Positions 36,071-46,347 are shown, counted from the first letter of the stretch. The stretch is 64,000 nt of DNA from Halomonas qaidamensis (GCF_025917315.1 NZ_CP080627.1:2046001-2110000); one strand, 5' to 3'. Translations and numbers: made by a program. Notes: generated by a model from the letters alone, not told the origin.

Positions 36071-36904
36071 GGTAAGCGTTTTTTCTTGTGCTTTAGCGGC
36101 TTGCCAATGGGTTTCCATTTCATCAAGCGAGGCGTCAGCTAGCGGACGCGCAGCGGCGGCAAGCTCGCGCTCTACGTAGCGAAAGCGGCGCTCAAATTTT
36201 GTATTTGTGGTACGCAAGCATTGCTCGGGATCAGCGCCCAAGGTGCGAGCTAAATTGGTCACTGCAAACAACAGGTCGCCAACTTCTTCTTGAGCGTGCT
36301 GTTGGTTGCCCTCGGCTAGGGCTTCTTCAACTTCAGCCAGCTCTTCACGTATTTTGTCCAACACACCGCTGGCATCCGGCCAGTCGAACCCTACCCTAGC
36401 GGCGCGCTTTGAAAGCTTAGCGGCACGACTAAGCGCAGGCAGCGTCCGTGGAACATCGTCAAGTACAGAGGGTGCGCTCTGCGGTGCACGCTCGGCACGC
36501 TCATCGGCTTTAAGCGCTTCCCAGCGTGAATTGACCTGCTGGGTTTGTACGTACTCGGCACTCACTCCAGGTGGGCGCCGTGACGCTAGCGTGCCATCAG
36601 GAAATACATGCGGATGACGTCGCAACATCTTTGCGGTCAATGTATCGACGATGTCGTGAAAGTCGAAGCGCTGCTCTTCGGCACCAAACTGGGCGTAGTA
36701 AACCACTTGAAAAAGCAGGTCACCCAGTTCGCCGGGCAATTCATCAAAAGCGCGCCGCTCGATAGCGTCAGCAACTTCGTAAGCCTCTTCCAGCGTATGG
36801 GGCACGATGCTGTCCCAATCTTGCTTAATATCCCAAGGACACCCCTGGTCCGCATTACGAAGTACCGACATCAATGTCAGCAGATCCTCTACGCTATAAC
36901 GCAT
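36065..36904 (-). CDS. mazG: Nucleoside triphosphate pyrophosphohydrolase MazG
   Basis: A 279-residue tandem-domain NTP pyrophosphatase. The first MazG domain (about 10-95) has CPWDIKQDWDSIVPHTLEEAYEVADAI and ELGDLLFQVVYYA with the Glu-rich Mg2+ site. The second (about 170-250) has KIREELAEVEEAL and EEVGDLLFAVTNLARTL. It hydrolyses non-canonical or excess NTPs. Its start overlaps the relA stop by 1 nt (ATGA), the usual relA-mazG order. The stop lies within a tandem repeat. Confidence 0.94.
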   Translation of the reverse strand: MRYSVEDLLTLMSVLRNADQGCPWDIKQDWDSIVPHTLEEAYEVADAIERRAFDELPGELGDLLFQVVYYAQFGAEEQRFDFHDIVDTLTAKMLRRHPHVFPDGTLASRRPPGVSAEYVQTQQVNSRWEALKADERAERAPQSAPSVLDDVPRTLPALSRAAKLSKRAARVGFDWPDASGVLDKIREELAEVEEALAEGNQQHAQEEVGDLLFAVTNLARTLGADPEQCLRTTNTKFERRFRYVERELAAAARPLADASLDEMETHWQAAKAQEKTLTP

Positions 36905-39180
36905 CAGGCGCCTCCTTTACGGACATTTTTCTCTGGGTCGGCATTGCGCAAACGACGCACTTCGGTGACATTGGGCAACTGCTGGATACGGGAAAACAAA
37001 CGGCCTAACGCTTCTAGACCATCGACTTCCAGAGTGATGCGTAAACGAGCGATCCCCTCGTCAGTATCGGTCAGTGTGTTCACTGCTAATACATTAACCT
37101 TCTCGTTGCCTAGTAGCCCGGTCACGTCACGCAGCAGGCCAGAGCGATCCCAGGCTTGAATTTCAATAGTGACTGGGTAACGGGTCTGGGCGCGCTCGCC
37201 CCACTCAACTTCGATAATGCGTTGGGGCTCTTCCATACGCAATTGAAGGATGTTGCTGCAATCCTGGCGATGTACAGTGACGCCGCGACCTTGGGTAATA
37301 AAGCCAACAATCGGTTCGCCTGGCACTGGCCGACAGCAATTCGCCATGCTGGTTTTTAAGTTACCAACACCTAGCACAGTGATATCACTTTGGGTCGCTT
37401 TACTTATCTGGCGGCGCGGCTTCGCCAGCAACCGATCTAATTGCTCTTGATCGTCCGTTTCACCAAACAACTGCTGGGCTTGATGAAGCACTTGGCCAAT
37501 GCGCAGGTCGCCTGCCCCAAGGGCCGCATACATATCGTCGGCGTTTTGGTAGTTAACTGCACCGGCAAGCTTGGTAAGGTCAAGCCCTTCAACATCTAAA
37601 CGGCGCATTTCACGCTCGAACAGCGACCGCCCTTCCTCTAAATTTTGGTCTCGCGCTTGGTACTTAAACCATGCCTGAATTTTGGCCCGCGCGCGCGAGG
37701 TGCGCACATAGCCCAAACTGGGGTTTAACCAGTCGCGGCTGGGGCCGCCTTTGGTGGCCGTTAAAATCTCGACTTGCTGGCCAGTTTTTAGCTTATATGT
37801 CAGCGGTACTATCCGGCCATTGATCTTTGCGCCACGGCAGCGGTGACCAATTTCAGTGTGCACGCGGTAAGCGAAATCAATAGGCGTGGCAATACGCGGC
37901 AGGTCTATGACATGACCATCAGGGGTGAAGACATAGATGCGGTCTGGCGCTACATCGCTAGAGAGCCCTTCACGCAGATCGCCAAACCCACCCACTTCAT
38001 CTTGCCACTCAAGCACTTGGCGTAACCAGGCAATTTTCTCTTCATAACTGCGGCTTTTAGCATTGGTATCGTGGCCTTTATATCGCCAGTGCGCGCATAC
38101 GCCTAACTCTGCTTCGTCGTGCATAGCAAAGGTGCGAATCTGGATTTCCAGCACCTTATTTTCTGGTCCCATCACTGCAGTATGCAGCGACTGGTAACCA
38201 TTTTTCTTCGGGTTGGCGATATAGTCATCAAATTCATTGGGAACATGGTGCCAACGGGAGTGAACGATCCCCAACACCGTGTAGCAATCGGCCACATCAG
38301 GAACCAGAATGCGCACCGCACGCACGTCGTGCACCTGGGAAAAATCAATCCGTTTACGCTTCATTTTGCGCCAGATTGAGTAAATATGCTTGGCTCGCCC
38401 ATCTACATCGTAATGATGAATATTTTGGGCTTCCATCAAGCTTTTGATGGTTTCTACCACGTCATGAATATAGCGATCACGGTCTAAGCGCTTTTCAGCC
38501 AGCAGCTTAGCAATCGCTTTGTACTCTTCTTCATGCAAATAGCGGAACGACAGGTCTTCAAGTTCCCACTTGATTTGGCCTATCCCTAGTCGATGAGCAA
38601 GCGGCGCATAAATATCGGCAACTTCACGTGCTACCTGCAGACACTTTTCACGGGGGGCGTCTTTCACTTGGCGCAACGCACAGGTGCGTTCTGCAATTTT
38701 AATCAGCGCAACACGCACATCCCCCACCATATTAACCAGCATTTTGCGCAGATTTTCCTGCTGGTTATGCTGTCCCATACTATGGTTAGGCGCTAGCGGG
38801 TAGCTAATAGCTGCCATTTGCAAAACGCCGTCAATCAGCTTCGCAACTTCTTCACCAAAACGTTTGGTAACGGCATCTAGACTTAGCAGCCCCTCGCGAA
38901 CAGCACGGTACAATACGGCAGCTTCAAGGGTCGTTTGATCAAGTTTAAGCTCGGCCAGTATGTCGGCCATTTCCAGTCCCATGCGAAAACTTGATCCTGG
39001 TGAGAGCCACACGCGATGGGTCTGCGGTGCCTCTCGCTCTAACTGTTCGGCAAGTTCACACGCCTGCAATAATCGCTCAGGCTCGCGTAAGCGCACATCC
39101 TCTTGAAGGCGCGCTAACCACTGCTGTATGTCCACTTTTCCGCTTTCAGTAAGCGGCTGGTCTTCACGCACTTTCACCAT
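36904..39180 (-). CDS. relA: (p)ppGpp synthetase RelA
   Basis: A 758-residue ribosome-associated stringent-response synthetase. The N-terminal HD-like domain lacks the His-Asp pair, as in monofunctional RelA. The synthetase region has KRKRIDFSQVHDVRAVRILVPDVADCYTVLG and NPKKNGYQSLHTAV. A TGS domain starts near 410 (IYVFTPDGHVIDLPRIATPIDFAYRVHTEIGH). A zinc-finger-like region (ANCCRPVPGEPIVGF) and an ACT domain (about 675-750) follow. It is between rlmD and mazG. A hairpin lies 22 nt upstream of the start. Confidence 0.96.
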   Translation of the reverse strand: MVKVREDQPLTESGKVDIQQWLARLQEDVRLREPERLLQACELAEQLEREAPQTHRVWLSPGSSFRMGLEMADILAELKLDQTTLEAAVLYRAVREGLLSLDAVTKRFGEEVAKLIDGVLQMAAISYPLAPNHSMGQHNQQENLRKMLVNMVGDVRVALIKIAERTCALRQVKDAPREKCLQVAREVADIYAPLAHRLGIGQIKWELEDLSFRYLHEEEYKAIAKLLAEKRLDRDRYIHDVVETIKSLMEAQNIHHYDVDGRAKHIYSIWRKMKRKRIDFSQVHDVRAVRILVPDVADCYTVLGIVHSRWHHVPNEFDDYIANPKKNGYQSLHTAVMGPENKVLEIQIRTFAMHDEAELGVCAHWRYKGHDTNAKSRSYEEKIAWLRQVLEWQDEVGGFGDLREGLSSDVAPDRIYVFTPDGHVIDLPRIATPIDFAYRVHTEIGHRCRGAKINGRIVPLTYKLKTGQQVEILTATKGGPSRDWLNPSLGYVRTSRARAKIQAWFKYQARDQNLEEGRSLFEREMRRLDVEGLDLTKLAGAVNYQNADDMYAALGAGDLRIGQVLHQAQQLFGETDDQEQLDRLLAKPRRQISKATQSDITVLGVGNLKTSMANCCRPVPGEPIVGFITQGRGVTVHRQDCSNILQLRMEEPQRIIEVEWGERAQTRYPVTIEIQAWDRSGLLRDVTGLLGNEKVNVLAVNTLTDTDEGIARLRITLEVDGLEALGRLFSRIQQLPNVTEVRRLRNADPEKNVRKGGA

Positions 39181-39201
39181 GACAATGATTCATCCTTTCA
39201 G

Positions 39202-39228
39202 GGTGACGGCTATCCATGTTCCGTCACC
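39202..39228. promoter_or_regulatory. Perfect hairpin in the rlmD-relA gap
   Basis: GGTGACGG (39202-39209) pairs with CCGTCACC (39221-39228) around an 11-nt loop, just upstream of the relA start on the minus strand and past the rlmD stop. No T-tract follows. It could be a processing or attenuation stem between rlmD and relA. Confidence 0.5.
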
Positions 39229-39250
39229 GAGGCTTGATGCAATAGGCAGG

Positions 39251-40717
39251 CTAGCCCTCGTATTCGAATAGCATCAGCGTTTCCAGATGCGCAGTGTGGA
39301 GAAACATATCTGCCACTGCGACTTGCTTGACGCGATAACCTGCATGCACAAGATGTGCCGCATCACGAGCAAGCGTTGCCGGGTCACAAGAAATATAGGC
39401 CACCCGCGGTATGTTGTAACGGCCAATTACTTGGCAAACTGCTTCTGCACCACTGCGGGGAGGGTCAAGCACAATCGCATCAATGTGTTGATGCTCGCTT
39501 AACAGCATTTGCACTGTGCTAGCGTCACTTAAGTCTGCTTGCCGCGCATGTACTTCCAGTTGGTTAGCGTCAGCATTGGCAGTTATCCGTTCCACCATCG
39601 CTGGGTTGCCTTCTATGGCCGCCACTTGTGCGCCAGCGGCTGCTAAAGGCAGGCTAAAATTTCCAACCCCAGCAAAAAGATCCACTAGCTGTTGTCCTGG
39701 CGCTGGTTTCAACCATGCTAACACCTGAGCGACCATTTTTTGGTTAACCTCTGCATTAACCTGTAAAAAATCACCAGGGAAAAAACGTAACGTTAATTGT
39801 TTTGATCCCTCATCATTTGAAGAAGGAGGATCGTTTATTAACGATTTCACGCGTTGAATACCGAGCTCTTCAAGGTTAAGCACATCTTGCAGAGCGGGCC
39901 CTGTGTTATTACGCGCACCATTCCAGTGCAAAACAGGCGTTTCCCGCCCTAACCAGGTGCCTAGCGAGATCTTTTGCTGCTCCGCAAAACGCTGCCAGCG
40001 AGCCATATCCTGGTCATGGGCTTTTAACTGACGCACCAGTACTACCGTCGCTTCATTGGTTGCCAGCAACTCAACATGGCCAACGAGACGAGGAGCCTCT
40101 AGTGTTGCCAATAGCTGCCGTAGAGGAAGCATTAATTCATTCAGTGCGGGTACCAGCACGTAGCATTGTTCAATATCAATCAATCGGTGGCTATTGGGTG
40201 CTCGAAACCCAAGGAGAACATTCCCCTGACCATCAACTCTAACCCCAAGACGGGCACGACGTCGGTAGTGCTCGCTACTACCATCTAACGCAGCAATAGG
40301 ACCTAGCGTAAGGCCCTGACGCGCCATTAGCTCGGTGACAACGTCGCGCTTATGCTGGCGTTGCGCAGTAAGATTAAGATGCTGTAAATCACAGCCTCCG
40401 CACTGCCCAAAGTAAGCACAGGGAGGCTCAACCCGCTGTTCTGAAGAGGTGAGCCGATTTTTTATATGCGCTTCGTCATACCGCTTGCGGGTCACCTGTA
40501 CCGCCACATCAACGTGCTCACCGGGTAACGCTTGATCAATAAAGACTGTTTTACCGGCAGTAGTATGCGCTACACCACGGCCATCATGGGCTAGACGCTC
40601 CACCACTAGCGTGGTCGAGTCGCCCTCTTTTTGCTCAGCTTTACTGCTTGGCTTGCGTACTAGCCCCGAGTGTCCTGACGCGGGCCGAGATGGCCGCCGC
40701 TTACCCAACATGGCCAT
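39251..40717 (-). CDS. rlmD: 23S rRNA (uracil-1939-C5)-methyltransferase RlmD
   Basis: A 488-residue RNA methyltransferase. A TRAM domain (about 32-92) is followed by the [4Fe-4S] motif Cys100, Cys106 and Cys109 (CAYFGQCGGC) with a fourth Cys near 185. The SAM domain has LVDLFAGVGNFSLPLA, and the nucleophile is in YISCDPATLARD. The length is above E. coli RlmD (433) mainly from a basic N-terminal extension and a loop near 285-300. The gene is between cysM and relA, the common order. Confidence 0.94.
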   Translation of the reverse strand: MAMLGKRRPSRPASGHSGLVRKPSSKAEQKEGDSTTLVVERLAHDGRGVAHTTAGKTVFIDQALPGEHVDVAVQVTRKRYDEAHIKNRLTSSEQRVEPPCAYFGQCGGCDLQHLNLTAQRQHKRDVVTELMARQGLTLGPIAALDGSSEHYRRRARLGVRVDGQGNVLLGFRAPNSHRLIDIEQCYVLVPALNELMLPLRQLLATLEAPRLVGHVELLATNEATVVLVRQLKAHDQDMARWQRFAEQQKISLGTWLGRETPVLHWNGARNNTGPALQDVLNLEELGIQRVKSLINDPPSSNDEGSKQLTLRFFPGDFLQVNAEVNQKMVAQVLAWLKPAPGQQLVDLFAGVGNFSLPLAAAGAQVAAIEGNPAMVERITANADANQLEVHARQADLSDASTVQMLLSEHQHIDAIVLDPPRSGAEAVCQVIGRYNIPRVAYISCDPATLARDAAHLVHAGYRVKQVAVADMFLHTAHLETLMLFEYEG

Positions 40718-41614
40718 TTATAACTCCGGGGCAAATAAGCCTGTAGAAAGGTAGCGATCACCTCGGTCACAAACAATAAAGACAATGACCGCATTTTCGG
40801 TTTGTTCCGCGATCCTCAGCGCTCCAGCTAAGCCACCACCTGAGGAGACACCTGCAAAAATACCTTCTTCACGAGCCAAGCGGCGCATGTGGGCTTCTGC
40901 TTCTTGCTGGCCAATATCAAGAGTAATATCAACCCTCGGTGCTTCAAAAATCGATGGTAGGTACTCTTTCGGCCAACGACGAATCCCAGGTATGCTTGCG
41001 CCGTCCGCAGGCTGTAGACCAACAATTTGGATCGCTGGGTTTTGCTCTTTCAGATACCGGGAAACACCCATAATCGTGCCGGTTGTGCCCATTGAGCTAA
41101 CAAAATGCGTCACTTCACCGCCTGTTTGCTGCCATACTTCGGGGCCTGTTGTACGGTAGTGCGCTAGCGGGTTATCTGGGTTGGCAAATTGGTTTAGCGG
41201 CTTACCCTCGCCTCTTGCAATCATTGCTTCGGCAATATCTCGCGCCTCTTCCATTCCACCTTCTTTGCTAGCTGAAATCAGGGTAGCACCGTAAGCGGCC
41301 ATCGCCTGTTTACGCTCTTCCGAGGCGTTTTCAGGCATGATTAACGTCATTTTATAGCCTTTAATAGCCGCAGCCATGGCTAACGCAATACCCGTATTAC
41401 CTGAAGTTGCCTCCACCAGCGTATCGCCCGGAACGATATCACCCCGTGCTTCTGCTTCACTTAACATAGACAGTGCCGGACGGTCTTTAACTGAACCCGC
41501 GGGATTATTACCCTCTAGCTTGGCAAGCAAGGTATTGTTGCGACCGGCAGTTATGCGCTTTAAGCGAACCAGCGGTGTATTGCCAACCACATCTTCGAGC
41601 GTGGGATAATTCAT
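40718..41614 (-). CDS. cysM: Cysteine synthase B (O-acetylserine sulfhydrylase B)
   Basis: A 298-residue PLP enzyme making cysteine from O-acetylserine and sulfide or thiosulfate. The PLP Lys43 is in NPAGSVKDRPAL, and the substrate loop EATSGNTGIALAM and the phosphate-binding SSMGTTGTIMGV are intact. Length and motifs favour CysM over CysK. The start at 41614 has AAGGA 8 nt upstream; an ATG 11 codons earlier is unlikely. It abuts rlmD (3-nt gap) and is divergent from barA. Confidence 0.94.
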   Translation of the reverse strand: MNYPTLEDVVGNTPLVRLKRITAGRNNTLLAKLEGNNPAGSVKDRPALSMLSEAEARGDIVPGDTLVEATSGNTGIALAMAAAIKGYKMTLIMPENASEERKQAMAAYGATLISASKEGGMEEARDIAEAMIARGEGKPLNQFANPDNPLAHYRTTGPEVWQQTGGEVTHFVSSMGTTGTIMGVSRYLKEQNPAIQIVGLQPADGASIPGIRRWPKEYLPSIFEAPRVDITLDIGQQEAEAHMRRLAREEGIFAGVSSGGGLAGALRIAEQTENAVIVFIVCDRGDRYLSTGLFAPEL

Positions 41615-41705
41615 CGTACATTCCTTATCAGCACTATTATGCTGCATTATATCGGTGCTGCCGTAAGCTTGACAGGCAACCTCATTGAATCAACGAGCTT
41701 CTTTC

Positions 41706-44408
41706 ATGTCTCTAAACACGCGTTTGCTATTTGCGTTACTCGGATTTCCGCTACTTGTTTATGCCATTATGGCGTTGTTATTAGTGGTGCAAAACGAGAC
41801 CACCAGCCGCGATATGCTTAAAGAACGGTTAGTTAGCGCTGGCGAATTATTGGCACCAAGCCTTGGAAACGCGATGGCAGATGGCGATTTATCTCGTTTG
41901 GAAGTTATTGCTAGGCAGCTCCTAGAACACAAAGAGTTACGCGCAGTGACACTTTTTGATGAGCAGGGTAGCCGTTTATTAGTGCTTGGTCGTTCGATGC
42001 CTTTTCCTCCCCGCCTAAATGCTCCCAATACCACTACGCTGACTATCGATGACGCCATTTGGCGATTACAGGTCCCCTTGCGCACCTTCCCCGACCAGCA
42101 ATTTGAACTCGCTAATACCGGCTGGCTTGAAGCTGAATTAGATATTCGCACCCTTACGCTAGAAAGATACAAGCTTATTGCCAGCCTTAGCTTAGGTGGC
42201 ATGCTACTTGGCCTACTACTTTTTTTAGCTGCATTCGCCATTAGCCGATACGCTACACGTCCCATTGAAGAAGCAAATCAAGCACTTTATCGCCTATCGA
42301 GGGGAGATTATCGGCTTTTTATTGCTGCTGCACGGCCCGCAGAGTTTCGGCAACTCGCAGAACATATCAATAGCTTAGCAAAGCATTTCCAACAGGCTCA
42401 GCATGATTTGCAGAGCCAAATCGAGCAAGCAACATCTGAATTACAGGAGTCCATGGAGACAATCGAGGAGCAAAATATCAAACTCGACCTTGCTCACCGA
42501 AGTGCTCTTCGCGCGAACGCAGTAAAGTCCGAATTTCTGGCCAATATGAGTCATGAAATTCGCACCCCTTTAAACGGCATTATCGGATTTTGTCGCTTAT
42601 TAGGTCGCTCCCCTCTCGACGCTCGACAAAAAGAGTGGTTGGAGCATGTGCATCGTGCCTGCAATAACCTACTAATGCTTGTTAATGATGTGCTGGACTT
42701 CTCTAAACTTGAAGCAGATAGGCTCACACTGGAAGAGGTCGACATCGATATTATATCGCTAGTGGACGAAGTGATCGGCCTTCATGCGCCAGAAGCACAA
42801 CGCAAGCGGCTACATTTAGTAGCGATGGTATATGAGGATGTACCACCCATATTATGCGGCGACCCGCTACGCATTCACCAAGTCCTTAGCAATTTAATCA
42901 GCAATGCCTTGAAGTTTACCTCTAAGGGAGACGTCATCATTCGCGTCATGCTGGATAGCCAAGAAGGCCAGCATCTGGTGTTACGTATTAGCGTAAGCGA
43001 TACAGGGATTGGTTTGAGTGAAGAGCAACAAAAGCAGCTATTTAGTGCCTTCACTCAGGCAGAACCTAGCCATTCTAGACATTTCGGTGGTAGCGGCCTG
43101 GGACTCACTATTTGTAGGCAACTTATTCAACGCATGGGTGGGGAAATTTCGGTTAACAGTGCGCTGAAAGAAGGCACATCTTTTTCATTCACTTTGCCAT
43201 TACTGGCAAGTTTAGCAAGTGAACGGCCGCCAGAACTTTCCCTCGATGGCGCGATTATTCGCATGCATGAACCCCATCTACCTACTCGCAATGTAGTAGA
43301 ACACCTATTGAAACGCTGGGACGCAACTGTCATTCCGTTTAATAAACCAGGTAATGAAAAATTGCTTATTTTAGGCCTTGAGCAAGATGATTTTATTAGT
43401 GAAAAAAAAGCCTATTGGCAAAAAATAATTTCCCAAGCGCCCTGCCCTACTCTGGTACTTGCAAATACTACTAGCTTCGAACTACCTCTCTGGGAGCTTC
43501 CCAATGGGGGTGATATGTTATGTAAACCATTTACTCGAGCACAGCTTGCTGCCACGTTTAAACAGCTAATAGAACCCATTAAAACTGCGTCTTCTTCCGT
43601 CAATACTCAATCGGAAAAAGCACTTCCTTCTCCAACATTCACGATTTTAATTGTTGACGATAACGCGCCTAACCGTGAACTATTAAAAGCCATGCTCGAA
43701 AATGAGCACATCAACATTGTGTTAGCCGCTAGCGGTCAAGAAGCACTGGATTATGCACGCCAGCATGAAGCCGACATGGTACTGATGGATATTCGTATGC
43801 CTGATATGGACGGTGTTCAAACCACTCAGGCATTACGGCGCATTAATAATAGCTGGGCACGCTGCCCCATTATTGCAGTGACTGCCCATGTACTCAGCGC
43901 TGAACGCCAACAGTGGCTCTCAGAGGGTTTAGACGATGTACTCGTAAAACCTATCAATGAAGCTCAATTACAGCAGCAATTACTGCGCTTTTTAGGGATT
44001 GCACTGCCTACTGACGTGCTTGATGAAACACCTAATGCAGTCTTCACTACTCCTTATTCACCGCTTTCATTACCTGCGATTGACCTTGAACTAGGCGCCA
44101 GACTAGCCGGTGGAAAAACTGAGTTTGCGAAAGAACAGTTGAAGCGGCTAATCGATAGCTTAGATGAATACGAGCAAGCAATACGCGGCGCATTTGCAAA
44201 AAACAACCTTACAGCACTGCTTGACCATGTGCATTCGCTCAATGGCATCTGTCGTTACTGTGGCGCACCTGAACTAGCCTTAACGGTTGAGACACTGGAA
44301 ACACGTTTGCGTACCGGGGGACTGGATCAAGCTGAGAATTTACTTGATGAGTTATATACCGCCATCAAGCGCCTACAGGAGCAGCGGAGCACGTTATATG
44401 AGCGCTAA
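41706..44408 (+). CDS. barA: Hybrid sensor histidine kinase BarA/GacS
   Basis: A 900-residue membrane kinase of the BarA/GacS family that activates the UvrY/GacA response regulator and thereby CsrA-sequestering small RNAs. Order: TM1 (about 7-27), periplasmic sensor (28-158), TM2 (159-180), HAMP (181-232), HisKA with phospho-acceptor His283 (NMSHEIRTPLN), HATPase (GSGLGLTICRQL), a degenerate receiver (about 520-630), a full receiver with Asp695 (LMDIRMPDMDG), and HPt with His843 (HVHSLNGICRYCG). The start at 41706 matches the family N-terminus; a TTG seven codons upstream is possible. It is divergent from cysM. Confidence 0.93.
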   Translation: MSLNTRLLFALLGFPLLVYAIMALLLVVQNETTSRDMLKERLVSAGELLAPSLGNAMADGDLSRLEVIARQLLEHKELRAVTLFDEQGSRLLVLGRSMPFPPRLNAPNTTTLTIDDAIWRLQVPLRTFPDQQFELANTGWLEAELDIRTLTLERYKLIASLSLGGMLLGLLLFLAAFAISRYATRPIEEANQALYRLSRGDYRLFIAAARPAEFRQLAEHINSLAKHFQQAQHDLQSQIEQATSELQESMETIEEQNIKLDLAHRSALRANAVKSEFLANMSHEIRTPLNGIIGFCRLLGRSPLDARQKEWLEHVHRACNNLLMLVNDVLDFSKLEADRLTLEEVDIDIISLVDEVIGLHAPEAQRKRLHLVAMVYEDVPPILCGDPLRIHQVLSNLISNALKFTSKGDVIIRVMLDSQEGQHLVLRISVSDTGIGLSEEQQKQLFSAFTQAEPSHSRHFGGSGLGLTICRQLIQRMGGEISVNSALKEGTSFSFTLPLLASLASERPPELSLDGAIIRMHEPHLPTRNVVEHLLKRWDATVIPFNKPGNEKLLILGLEQDDFISEKKAYWQKIISQAPCPTLVLANTTSFELPLWELPNGGDMLCKPFTRAQLAATFKQLIEPIKTASSSVNTQSEKALPSPTFTILIVDDNAPNRELLKAMLENEHINIVLAASGQEALDYARQHEADMVLMDIRMPDMDGVQTTQALRRINNSWARCPIIAVTAHVLSAERQQWLSEGLDDVLVKPINEAQLQQQLLRFLGIALPTDVLDETPNAVFTTPYSPLSLPAIDLELGARLAGGKTEFAKEQLKRLIDSLDEYEQAIRGAFAKNNLTALLDHVHSLNGICRYCGAPELALTVETLETRLRTGGLDQAENLLDELYTAIKRLQEQRSTLYER

Positions 44409-44415
44409 ACGAACG

Positions 44416-44793
44416 TTAGCGCTCAAGCACTACAAATGCCACCGCGTACTCGGCTTCATCACTGAGCGTTATATGGGCAGCAGAGGCACCGCTGGCTTGA
44501 AAAAGACGAAGCGCCTCGCCGTTTAATTGTAGGCTTGGTTTACCCAGAGGATCATTGAGAATCTGAATATCACTCCATTGCATACCACTTCTTAAACCAA
44601 GCCCAAGCGCTTTAACATACGCTTCTTTTGCTGCAAATCGCTTTGCCAAATAGCTAATAGGCTGACCTTTCACCTGCCAAACAGCCTGCTCTTCAGGTCC
44701 TAAGATTCGCTGGGCAAAGCGTGGACCATGACGCTTTACTGCCTTAGTAAAGCGTTCGACACGGGCGATATCCGACCCAATTCCAACAATCAT
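44416..44793 (-). CDS. acpS: Holo-[acyl-carrier-protein] synthase
   Basis: A 125-residue phosphopantetheinyl transferase loading ACP from CoA. The N-terminus MIVGIGSDIARVERF has the Mg2+-binding Asp8, and the second motif is LAKRFAAKEAYVKALGLG. I chose ATG 44793, one base past the pdxJ stop, because the family starts there; the upstream in-frame extension is the out-of-frame His-rich tail of pdxJ. It is last in the lepA-acpS run. Confidence 0.95.
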   Translation of the reverse strand: MIVGIGSDIARVERFTKAVKRHGPRFAQRILGPEEQAVWQVKGQPISYLAKRFAAKEAYVKALGLGLRSGMQWSDIQILNDPLGKPSLQLNGEALRLFQASGASAAHITLSDEAEYAVAFVVLER

Positions 44794-44794
44794 C

Positions 44795-45607
44795 TTAGTG
44801 GCTGCAACAGCCATTGTGGTTGTGTTCGTGCTCGTGCTCGTGAGCATCTAAGGCCGCCATTAACCCGGCTTCCTGACCAGCAATGATCAAACGCTTCATC
44901 TCTTGAACAGCTTCCTTCAACCCAACAAAAAGCGAACGAGCAATAATGGCGTGACCAATATTGAGCTCATTAACACCTGGCAGCGCTGCAATCGCTTCAA
45001 CATTGTGGTAGTGCAAGCCATGACCGGCATTAACCACTAATCCTGCAGAAACAGCATGAATGGCTGCCGTACTCAAGCGTTCATATTCAGCAGTTGCTGC
45101 CTCGCTACCAGGCTTTGCTTCTGCATAAGCTCCTGTATGCAGTTCAATCGTTGGTGCCCCAGCACGAATGGCCGCATCAATTTGCGCTTCTTCAGGATCA
45201 ATAAATAGCGATACATCACAGCCGATTGCACTTAAACGTCGGCAAGCATCAGCAATAAGATCAAAACCACCGACAACGTCTAAGCCTCCTTCCGTAGTTA
45301 GCTCTTCACGCTTTTCTGGCACTAAACACACGTGCGCCGGGCGTACTTCCTCAGCCAACGCTAGCATCTCTTCAGTAACGGCCATCTCTAAATTCATGCG
45401 CGTGTTGAGCACTTCTGCTAGCAGCCGAACGTCTCTGGGCTGAATATGACGGCGATCTTCACGCAGGTGAACAGTAATACCATCAGCGCCCGCTTCTTCT
45501 GCTAACAGTGCCGCTTGAACGGGATCGGGATAGCGAGTACCACGCGCTTGGCGTAGCGTCGCAATATGATCGATATTAACGCCTAATAAAATCCGAGGAG
45601 GATGCAT
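44795..45607 (-). CDS. pdxJ: Pyridoxine 5'-phosphate synthase with His/Cys-rich tail
   Basis: A 270-residue TIM-barrel enzyme condensing 1-deoxyxylulose-5-phosphate with 3-amino-2-oxopropyl phosphate in vitamin B6 synthesis. Typical segments are [31 protein letters not shown], and [21 protein letters not shown] lies 8 nt before ATG 45607; an upstream extension to 45772 is non-family. The unusual part is the C-terminus: after MAALDA comes [15 protein letters not shown], about 15 residues not part of the barrel and resembling metal-binding tails. pdxJ-acpS is the normal order. Confidence 0.95.
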   Translation of the reverse strand: MHPPRILLGVNIDHIATLRQARGTRYPDPVQAALLAEEAGADGITVHLREDRRHIQPRDVRLLAEVLNTRMNLEMAVTEEMLALAEEVRPAHVCLVPEKREELTTEGGLDVVGGFDLIADACRRLSAIGCDVSLFIDPEEAQIDAAIRAGAPTIELHTGAYAEAKPGSEAATAEYERLSTAAIHAVSAGLVVNAGHGLHYHNVEAIAALPGVNELNIGHAIIARSLFVGLKEAVQEMKRLIIAGQEAGLMAALDAHEHEHEHNHNGCCSH

Positions 45608-45642
45608 CGCGTGTCTCCAATAAGTGATATTGAGATGCCCGC

Positions 45643-46347
45643 TTAACGCTGTCGGCGGCGGGCCAAGTCGAGCATTAATTCTCGAGAGCGTAAAACAGTC
45701 GTTCCTAAATGAGGTGCAAGCGCTGCCCGCATTACCGCTTTCAATGCACTTGCTAAACCAGCGGGCTGCCAATCACCTTGATCTATATAACGTAATGAGC
45801 GGCCTTCTATGCCCTGCTCTGAAGGCACAAAAGCACGGCTTGCTGCATCAAACCGATAACGCATCTGAGGATCAAGTGCACCGCCATCGCAGGTGCAGAA
45901 GCGTGGCGTTGCTTCTAGCGTTTCGAGCAGCGCCCACTCGAAACGTCGCAGTGCCAAGGCCCGGCTCGCTGGCGTGGGCAGCGCTTCTAGCAGCGCGCCA
46001 TAAAATGCAAAAACCTCTGGCGCAGCTAGCTCCAAAGGCAGTAAACGTGTCGCTATTTCATTGGCATATAAGCCGCAGAGCAACCCTTCTCCAGCAAGCA
46101 AAGCAGTATGTCCACGCGATTCCATCAGCATTAATCGCTTGAGCTCACGCTCCCCCCGCCACGACACAAACAAAGGAGTGAACGGTTGCAGCCGCTGGCG
46201 GGATTTAGAGCCTGGCCGTTGCCCACCGTGGGCAACGGCGCGTACACGACCATGATTAAGGGTTAATAAATCCACCAGCGCACTGGTTTCACGGTATGGC
46301 CTGCGGTGCAGTAAAAACGCTGGCTCTGCCGACATCGAAGCACTCAA
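45643..46347 (-). CDS. recO: DNA repair protein RecO
   Basis: A 234-residue recombination mediator that loads RecA with RecR on SSB-coated DNA. The N-terminal OB fold contains [40 protein letters not shown] helical domain and a region with Cys (RFCTCDGG, about 155) follow; the full zinc-finger Cys set of other RecO proteins is incomplete, as in many gammaproteobacteria. It overlaps era by 4 nt. Confidence 0.92.
   Translation of the reverse strand: MSASMSAEPAFLLHRRPYRETSALVDLLTLNHGRVRAVAHGGQRPGSKSRQRLQPFTPLFVSWRGERELKRLMLMESRGHTALLAGEGLLCGLYANEIATRLLPLELAAPEVFAFYGALLEALPTPASRALALRRFEWALLETLEATPRFCTCDGGALDPQMRYRFDAASRAFVPSEQGIEGRSLRYIDQGDWQPAGLASALKAVMRAALAPHLGTTVLRSRELMLDLARRRQR

Noticed and set aside
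44794..44847. Upstream extension of acpS (Thr-rich N-terminus)
   Set aside because: This is the out-of-frame reading of the pdxJ His tail; the family start MIVGIGSD is at 44793.
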